NCBI GenBank assembly: GCA_027023145.1
Contig: JALVWV010000192.1
Coordinates: 1-10,132 of the forward strand
Source of the DNA: Campylobacteraceae bacterium
GTDB lineage: Bacteria; Campylobacterota; Campylobacteria; Campylobacterales; Sulfurovaceae
Length of the DNA: 10,132 bases
Reading direction: 5' to 3'
Of the stretch, positions 5,699 through 10,132 are shown piece by piece; the first letter of the stretch is position 1, and each line of letters opens with the position of its first letter. The notes beneath the pieces are model-generated. The model did not search any database. It saw only the letters and a program-made list of their open reading frames with translations, and was not told where the DNA came from. The position numbers and the translations under genes were made by a program.

Positions 5699-6766
5699 TC
5701 AGAGCCCGGCGGCCTGGATTGCCTCCGCCTGGGCGTGGGCGATGAGAGGATCGATGACGTTTTCAAGCGATCCGTTGGTCATGATGTCCTCGAGGGAGTA
5801 GAGAGTGAGACCGATGCGGTGATCGGTCAGACGGTTTTGGGGATAGTTGTAGGTGCGAATTTTTTCGCTGCGATCGCCGGAACCCACCTGAAGCTTGCGC
5901 TCAGCGGAGGTCTCGTCGAGCTGTGCCTGAAGCTCAGCTTCGTAGACCCGGGCTTTGAGGATTTTCATCGCTTTGTCGCGGTTTTTGTGCTGCGATTTCT
6001 CATCCTGCATCGAGACGACAACCCCGGTGGGGATATGGGTCAGGCGCACCGCTGAGTCGGTGGTGTTGACCGATTGCCCTCCATTGCCGCTGGCACGGAA
6101 GACATCCATCTTGACATCGCTGGGTTTGATGTCCACTTCGACGTCTTCCACTTCGGGGATCACAGCGACCGTGATAGCCGAAGTATGGACGCGCCCCTGA
6201 GTCTCGGTATCGGGAACCCTCTGAACACGGTGGGTGCCTGCTTCGTACTTGAGCTTGCTGTAGACGCCGTCGCCTTTGAGCAGGGCGATCATCTCTTTGT
6301 ACCCTCCGGCGGTGCCTTCCGAAGAGCTGACGATCTCGACACGCCACCCCTGACGCTCGGCAAAACGGAGATACATCTTGAACACATCTTCGACAAATAG
6401 GGCACTCTCATCCCCGCCAGCACCGGCACGGAGTTCGAGGTAAATGTTTTTGTCGTCATTGGGATCGCTGGGGATCATAAGAACCTTGATCTCCTCTTCG
6501 AGGATCGGAAGACGGGGTTCAAGTTCGTTGAGTTCCTCTTTGGCCAGATCGCCAAGCTCTTCGTCACCGAGAAGTTCTTTATTCTCCTCGATCGCTTCGG
6601 CCGTAGCAATGTACTCACGGGCTTTTTCGACCAGTTTGGCGAGAGAAGACTGTTCCTTGCTGAGATCCGTCATCCTTTTGATATCGCTGGCAATGTCGGG
6701 AGAGCTGAGCAGGGTGTTGATCTCTTCGTATCGGTCGATAAATGGCTGGAGTTTTTGCTGGAACAT
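5699..6766 (-). CDS. prfA: peptide chain release factor 1
   Basis: RF1 recognises UAA and UAG in the ribosomal A site and triggers release of the finished peptide. I use the ATG at 6764-6766, giving 355 residues, the usual RF1 length. AGGA (minus strand, 6773-6776) lies 6 bases before it, whereas an upstream in-frame ATG at 6800-6802 has no ribosome site and would add 12 unlikely residues. The peptidyl-hydrolysis motif GGQ is at 229-231 within RASGNGGQSVNTTDS. The codon-recognition tripeptide is P-D-T (185-187), fitting the PxT pattern of RF1 rather than the SPF of RF2. The typical RAGAGGDE segment is at 113-120. It follows rpsT with a 71-base spacer containing a hairpin, and the two are probably cotranscribed. 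Confidence 0.97.
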   Translation of the reverse strand: MFQQKLQPFIDRYEEINTLLSSPDIASDIKRMTDLSKEQSSLAKLVEKAREYIATAEAIEENKELLGDEELGDLAKEELNELEPRLPILEEEIKVLMIPSDPNDDKNIYLELRAGAGGDESALFVEDVFKMYLRFAERQGWRVEIVSSSEGTAGGYKEMIALLKGDGVYSKLKYEAGTHRVQRVPDTETQGRVHTSAITVAVIPEVEDVEVDIKPSDVKMDVFRASGNGGQSVNTTDSAVRLTHIPTGVVVSMQDEKSQHKNRDKAMKILKARVYEAELQAQLDETSAERKLQVGSGDRSEKIRTYNYPQNRLTDHRIGLTLYSLEDIMTNGSLENVIDPLIAHAQAEAIQAAGL

Positions 6767-6794
6767 AAACGATCCTGATGGGGGAATGAACGTG

Positions 6795-6816
6795 TGCCAC
6801 ACCCGAAAGTGCGGCA
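6795..6816 (-). other. hairpin between rpsT and prfA
   Basis: On the minus strand TGCCGCAC pairs with GTGTGGCA (8 positions, one G-T) around a TTTCGG loop. There is no T-run after it, so it more likely acts as an RNA processing or attenuation element that sets the ratio of ribosomal protein to RF1 than as a full terminator. The function is inferred. Confidence 0.45.
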
Positions 6817-6837
6817 GGAGATTAGAAAGGTGAAGTG

Positions 6838-7107
6838 TCAGGCAGCGTCAACAGCGTTGACAAGCTTATGGAGGCGGCTCACTTTGCGGGAAGCGGTCTC
6901 TTTTTTGAGGAAACCTTTGCTGACAAAATGGTGGAGCTGTTTGTTCGCGATTTTGAACGCTTCAGCTGCAGCAGTTTTGTCCCCGGCTTCGACGGCTTCA
7001 TGAACCGCTTTGACGATGTTTTTGAGGCGGGTGCGGTAGTAGCGGTTGCGCTCGGTGCGTTTGATGGTCTGCTTGATGCGTTTTTTGGCGGATTTGTGGT
7101 TAGCCAT
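6838..7107 (-). CDS. rpsT: 30S ribosomal protein S20
   Basis: S20 binds 16S rRNA near the 5' domain and helix 44 and helps early assembly of the small subunit. The protein is 89 residues, the normal size. It opens with the family signature MANHKSAKKRIKQ and continues with the lysine- and arginine-rich first helix (RTERNRYYRTRLKN, 17-30), then FKIANKQLHHFVSKGFLKKETASRK-type sequence. AAGGA (minus strand, 7116-7120) stands 8 bases before the start. It is the first gene of an rpsT-prfA unit running away from glmM, the same arrangement I recall in Helicobacter. Confidence 0.98.
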   Translation of the reverse strand: MANHKSAKKRIKQTIKRTERNRYYRTRLKNIVKAVHEAVEAGDKTAAAEAFKIANKQLHHFVSKGFLKKETASRKVSRLHKLVNAVDAA

Positions 7108-7181
7108 GGTGGTGTTCCTTTGTAATGTGTCTTGTTGCGATAAGTAGCTTTTCTGGAAATCCAGTGTCTAATGAGTGGCGA

Positions 7182-7187
7182 ATTTTA
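7182..7187 (-). promoter_or_regulatory. probable -10 box (TAAAAT) of rpsT-prfA
   Basis: Minus-strand TAAAAT preceded by a run of T residues, about 75 bases before rpsT. A T-rich upstream region without a clear -35 is typical of epsilonproteobacterial vegetative promoters. It shares the 155-base divergent gap (7108-7262) with the glmM promoter. Confidence 0.4.
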
Positions 7188-7229
7188 TCGAAAAAAATAT
7201 TAAAAGGGACTGGTTAATGGGTTTTCAGG

Positions 7230-7235
7230 TAAAAT
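7230..7235 (+). promoter_or_regulatory. probable -10 box (TAAAAT) of glmM-lspA operon
   Basis: TAAAAT lies 27 bases before the GTG start of glmM, with AAGGA (7252-7256) in between as ribosome site at 6 bases spacing. No good -35 is visible. Confidence 0.4.
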
Positions 7236-7262
7236 AATGCCATTTCTTTTGAAGGAACGCAC

Positions 7263-8600
7263 GTGAAACTTTTTGGAACCGATGGTGTCCGGGGCAAAGC
7301 CGGCGCCAAAGTAAGCGCCCCGGCCTCCATGCGTCTGGCGATGGCTACAGGGATCTATTTCCGTCCCAAGGCTCGCACCAATCGTATCCTGGTGGGCAAA
7401 GACACCCGCCGCAGCGGCTACATGATCGAAAACGCCATCGTCTCCGGTCTCACTGCCGTGGGGTATGATGTGATCCAGGTCGGCCCCATGCCGACTCCGG
7501 CGATCGCATTTCTCACCGAGAGTATGCGCTGCGATGCCGGGATCATGATCTCAGCGAGCCACAACGAATACTACGACAATGGTATCAAATTTTTTGACGC
7601 CAACGGGAACAAACTCAGCAGCGAAGTGGAACACCAGATCGAAACCATCTATCAGGACGATGCCGCCATTGAGGCCGGACAGCAGACCGATAAGAAAATC
7701 GGGAAATCCAAACGGATCGATGATGTCATCGGCCGCTACATCGTCCACATCAAAAACTCCTTTCCCCGCTCCCTGAGTCTGGCGGGCAAGCGCGTCGTCA
7801 TCGACTGTGCCAATGGCGCCGGATACAAAGTCGCCCCCACGGTACTCGAAGAGCTGGGCGCAGATGTCGTCGTCATCGGCGATAAACCCAACGGGTTTAA
7901 CATCAACGATGCCTGCGGCGCCATGCACCCCTCCACCCTTTCCAAAGCGGTGATCGATTCCCGTGCCGATGCTGGCATCGCCCTCGATGGCGATGCCGAT
8001 CGCCTCGTGATGGTCGATGAACAGGGGGATGTCATCGACGGCGACAAACTCATGGGGGTTCTGGCCATCCACCTGCAAACGCAGGGACAACTCAGCGGCG
8101 ACGGCATGGTGGCTACTGTAATGAGCAATCAGGCACTGGAGGATTACCTTGTCGAGCATGGTCTCACCTTGCACCGCAGTTCGGTGGGGGACAAGAACGT
8201 CGTGGCGATGATGCAGGAAAAGGGGATCAACTTCGGTGGCGAACAGAGCGGGCATATTGTCTTCAGCGATTACGCCAAGACCGGGGACGGGATCTCCAGC
8301 GCCCTGCAAGCACTGGCTTGTCTTGTCAGTGACGGACGGAAAGCAAGCGAAGTGTTCAACCCCTTTACGACCTATCCTCAGCAATTGGTCAATCTCAAAG
8401 TTGCGAGCAAAATACCCCTCGAGGAGATCACAGGCTTGACGGAGTTGCAACGCGAGATCGAAGCCAGCGACATGCGTCACCTCTTTCGCTACTCTGGAAC
8501 AGAAAATAAGATTCGTCTCCTACTTGAAGGTCGCGACGCCAAAGCCCTCGATACCATGATGGAACGGGTGCAGGATTTCTTCGGTAAGGCGTTGTCGTAG
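7263..8600 (+). CDS. glmM: phosphoglucosamine mutase
   Basis: Interconverts glucosamine-6-phosphate and glucosamine-1-phosphate, leading to UDP-GlcNAc for peptidoglycan and lipopolysaccharide. The protein has 445 residues, the usual length, and starts KLFGTDGVRGKA with a GTG codon 6 bases after AAGGA. The phosphoserine is S99 in MISASHNEYYDNG; the residue after HN is Glu where Pro is most common. The magnesium loop is DGDADR (D242, D244, D246), the sugar-binding loop GEQSGH is at 326-331, and the phosphate-binding loop RYSGTEN is at 409-415. All four active-site elements are intact. It is the first gene of an operon with lspA, whose GTG shares the last base of the glmM stop. In Helicobacter the orthologue was once named ureC. 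Confidence 0.97.
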   Translation: MKLFGTDGVRGKAGAKVSAPASMRLAMATGIYFRPKARTNRILVGKDTRRSGYMIENAIVSGLTAVGYDVIQVGPMPTPAIAFLTESMRCDAGIMISASHNEYYDNGIKFFDANGNKLSSEVEHQIETIYQDDAAIEAGQQTDKKIGKSKRIDDVIGRYIVHIKNSFPRSLSLAGKRVVIDCANGAGYKVAPTVLEELGADVVVIGDKPNGFNINDACGAMHPSTLSKAVIDSRADAGIALDGDADRLVMVDEQGDVIDGDKLMGVLAIHLQTQGQLSGDGMVATVMSNQALEDYLVEHGLTLHRSSVGDKNVVAMMQEKGINFGGEQSGHIVFSDYAKTGDGISSALQALACLVSDGRKASEVFNPFTTYPQQLVNLKVASKIPLEEITGLTELQREIEASDMRHLFRYSGTENKIRLLLEGRDAKALDTMMERVQDFFGKALS

Positions 8601-9049
8601 TGCGTTTGACGGTTATCTTCCTCATGGCTCTAGTCGGCACATTCGTCCTCGATCAGGGGATCAAGGATCTTTTTGTGCAGGGATTTGGTTGGCACCACCG
8701 TTGCCTTTCACTGGAGCTCCATTACAACCCTGGAGTGGCCTTCAGCTTTTTGGCATTTCTTGGCTCGGGGCTCAAATGGCTCCAGATGATTCTGATCGCC
8801 GGGATCGCCCTCTACCTGATCACCAGTCGATGGGTATGGGAGTACCCCTTGGCACTCGGGATGCTCCTTGGTGCCGCCGTCAGCAACCTCTATGACCGCT
8901 TCATCCACCCCGGTGTGGTCGATTATGTCGCCTGGCACTGCGGCTTCAACTACGCGGTGTTCAACTATGCTGATGTGGTGATCGATGCCGTGATCGTCTG
9001 GATCCTCCTCCAGAGCTACCGGCAATACCGGAGAGAAAAAAAAACGTGA
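8600..9049 (+). CDS. lspA: lipoprotein signal peptidase (signal peptidase II)
   Basis: An inner-membrane aspartyl protease that removes signal peptides from diacylated prolipoproteins. The protein has 149 residues with four hydrophobic segments (about 3-18, 59-76, 82-97 and 119-138). The family motifs are present: D18 in LDQGIK, NPGVAFS (43-49), a GxxxSNLYDR segment (91-100) and FNYAD (121-125). By alignment with the Pseudomonas enzyme, D108 (in VVDY) and D125 form the catalytic pair, and N43, N96, R100 and N122 are also conserved. The GTG start overlaps the glmM stop by one base (TAGTG), so translation is likely coupled. The 3' end contains a run of nine A residues (9036-9044) just before the stop, which overlaps the next gene. 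Confidence 0.95.
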   Translation: MRLTVIFLMALVGTFVLDQGIKDLFVQGFGWHHRCLSLELHYNPGVAFSFLAFLGSGLKWLQMILIAGIALYLITSRWVWEYPLALGMLLGAAVSNLYDRFIHPGVVDYVAWHCGFNYAVFNYADVVIDAVIVWILLQSYRQYRREKKT

Positions 9050-9978
9050 GTCGCCTCCTGCTCCTCGTGCTGCTGGCTTCCACGGCTTTGCTGGGGCAGG
9101 TACGCAGCTACACCATGGCGTTGCGCACTCATGCTGCTTTGCCCGGTATAAAAATCCTCGATGAAAAACACCTTGATTTCGACACCATCGACGGGGTGTC
9201 GTTTCATGAGATCTCCGATCTGACCTACCGACCGGAACAACACACCCTGTATCTGCTGAGCGACAAAGGGGCGCTGTTTACGTTTCGGGCACGTTTCGAC
9301 CGGCAGGCAATCCTCTCACCCCTGCACGGCTACCGATTGACCGATTCTAGGGGAAAGCGACTCAAAAAACGCCAGCGTGACAGCGAAGGGCTTACCCACG
9401 ATGCCAACGGAACACTCTACGTCAGTTTCGAACGCGTACCACGGGTCGCAATCGTGTCAACCACAGGTCAAGTGACACGGTCTCTTCCTCTGCCAAAATC
9501 CCTGCGTTCTCCCCGTCAATACCGTAAACCGAACCAACAGCTCGAGTCCATAGCGTGGCACCCAAAATACGGCTGGCTCGTCGCCAAGGAACGCCCTCCG
9601 AGAGGGACGAAAAGAACCAATCAATCTCTCTACACGTTGTCAGGACGTATCTGGCATTTCCAAGCTGAGAAACTCCCCCACAACGCCGTTACTGCGATCG
9701 AAGTGATGGACGATGGTAATATTTTGGTGTTGGAGCGATCATACGACAAGAGAAATCTTCGCATCACCATTACGCTGAAAAAAGTGTATCTTGATACGAT
9801 CCGGGATGGACACTGCCGTACCGAGATCCTCGCTTCTTTGCGTACCGATGACGGCTGGATTCTGGACAACTTCGAAGGGCTTGCCCGTGTCGCCCCCCAT
9901 CGCTATGTCATGGTGAGCGATGACGGACACACATTTTATGAGAAGACGTTGCTGATTTATTTTGAGGTTACGCGATAG
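9046..9978 (+). CDS. exported protein with esterase-like phytase domain
   Basis: This belongs to the 'esterase-like activity of phytase' (Phytase-like, PF13449) family, probably a periplasmic beta-propeller-type protein; the substrate is unknown. The 310 residues begin with a signal peptide (MSRLLLLVLLASTALLGQVRS). There is no lipobox cysteine, so it is not an LspA substrate despite its position. Family-type motifs are EISDLTYRPEQHTLYLLSD (55-73), DSEGLTHDANGTLYVSFER (111-129), LESIAWHP (166-173) and, near the end, LDNFEGLARV and MVSDDGH. The GTG start overlaps the lspA stop as GTGA, with GGAGAG (9030-9035) upstream. The 3' end overlaps the converging inositol-phosphatase-family gene by 11 bases. 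Motif assignment is from memory of the family. Confidence 0.8.
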   Translation: MSRLLLLVLLASTALLGQVRSYTMALRTHAALPGIKILDEKHLDFDTIDGVSFHEISDLTYRPEQHTLYLLSDKGALFTFRARFDRQAILSPLHGYRLTDSRGKRLKKRQRDSEGLTHDANGTLYVSFERVPRVAIVSTTGQVTRSLPLPKSLRSPRQYRKPNQQLESIAWHPKYGWLVAKERPPRGTKRTNQSLYTLSGRIWHFQAEKLPHNAVTAIEVMDDGNILVLERSYDKRNLRITITLKKVYLDTIRDGHCRTEILASLRTDDGWILDNFEGLARVAPHRYVMVSDDGHTFYEKTLLIYFEVTR

Positions 9979-10132
9979 GGGGCAAATGACCCAGGAGCTG
10001 GTCATGGGTATGCCCGTTGCTAGCCACGATCCCTTTGTCGTCGAAGGAAAAAGGATCACCGGACTGATTGCTGATCTTCCCTCCGGCCTCTTGTACAATC
10101 AACATCCCGGCTGCGACATCCCACGGCTTGAG
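9968..10132 (-). CDS. inositol monophosphatase family protein, C-terminal part
   Basis: This gene enters from the right edge and ends at TAA (minus strand, 9968-9970). The visible 54 residues begin LKPWDVAAGMLIVQEAGGKIS, the second signature of the inositol monophosphatase superfamily (W-D-x-A-A-G, with the metal-binding Asp, then EAGG). They end with the usual VASNG segment about 15 residues before the stop. Members include SuhB-like inositol or fructose-1,6-bisphosphate phosphatases and CysQ; the LKPWDVAAG form suggests SuhB-like more than CysQ, but the N-terminal half that would decide is outside. It is convergent with the phytase-like gene and overlaps it by 11 bases, leaving no room for a terminator between them. 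Confidence 0.9.
   Translation of the reverse strand, partial: LKPWDVAAGMLIVQEAGGKISNQSGDPFSFDDKGIVASNGHTHDQLLGHLPPIA

Noticed and set aside
6764..6802. Twelve-residue N-terminal extension of PrfA from the ATG at 6800-6802
   Set aside because: It has no ribosome site, its residues are unlike RF1, and its ATG falls inside the intercistronic hairpin. The ATG at 6764-6766 has AGGA at 6 bases and gives the normal length.
7551..8480. 309-residue open frame on the minus strand opposite glmM
   Set aside because: glmM has all catalytic motifs on the plus strand; the opposite frame shows no motif, no ribosome site and the His/Asp/Val-rich composition typical of a frame opposite a GC-rich gene.
9739..10098. 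119-residue minus-strand frame at the right end
   Set aside because: It overlaps the phytase-like gene and is in a different frame from the real minus-strand inositol-monophosphatase-family tail, which carries the WDVAAG...EAGG signature.

Overview
The window looks like chromosomal DNA from a Campylobacterota (epsilonproteobacterial) chemolithotroph, probably near Sulfurovum/Nitratifractor. Two things point there. The block prfA-rpsT (minus strand) divergent from glmM-lspA (plus strand) matches the gene order I recall from Helicobacter pylori (lspA, glmM, rpsT, prfA). The NifS- and NifU-like proteins also align with almost no gaps to my recollection of the H. pylori NifS/NifU pair. GC content looks rather high for this phylum (mid-50s by eye, not computed).

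Layout. Positions 1-1433 hold a possible 3' end of an upstream gene and an exported c-type cytochrome with eight CXXCH motifs; a palindromic REP-like repeat lies inside its 5' end. folE (GTP cyclohydrolase I) follows at 1564-2151. The 2152-2400 gap carries a second copy of the same repeat in inverted orientation, then an IscR-type operator core and a TATAAT box. Next is a two-gene operon at 2401-4523 encoding a NifS-like and a NifU-like protein that overlap by 4 bases. Convergent to it is ppk2 (minus, 4664-5560), flanked on both sides by short heptamer repeats. prfA (minus, 5699-6766) and rpsT (minus, 6838-7107) come next. Divergent from these run glmM (7263-8600), lspA (8600-9049) and an exported phytase-like esterase (9046-9978), all with stop/start overlaps. 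The window ends in the 3' part of an inositol-monophosphatase-family gene on the minus strand (9968-10132).

The outstanding feature is the nifS/nifU-like operon. Both proteins are full length and keep their family fold signatures, but both have lost the residues that make cofactors. The NifS-like protein has Thr at the PLP lysine and Tyr at the persulfide cysteine. The NifU-like protein lacks all three scaffold cysteines and has Asp at two of the four central [2Fe-2S] cysteines, yet keeps the C-terminal Nfu CXXC. With tight coupling and an Fe-S-type operator just upstream, this looks like a maintained pair of pseudoenzymes rather than decay. Their role is unknown; a regulatory or carrier part in Fe-S assembly is my inference.

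The remaining genes are housekeeping: folate/pterin entry (folE), polyphosphate metabolism (ppk2), translation (prfA, rpsT), UDP-GlcNAc precursor synthesis (glmM) and lipoprotein maturation (lspA).
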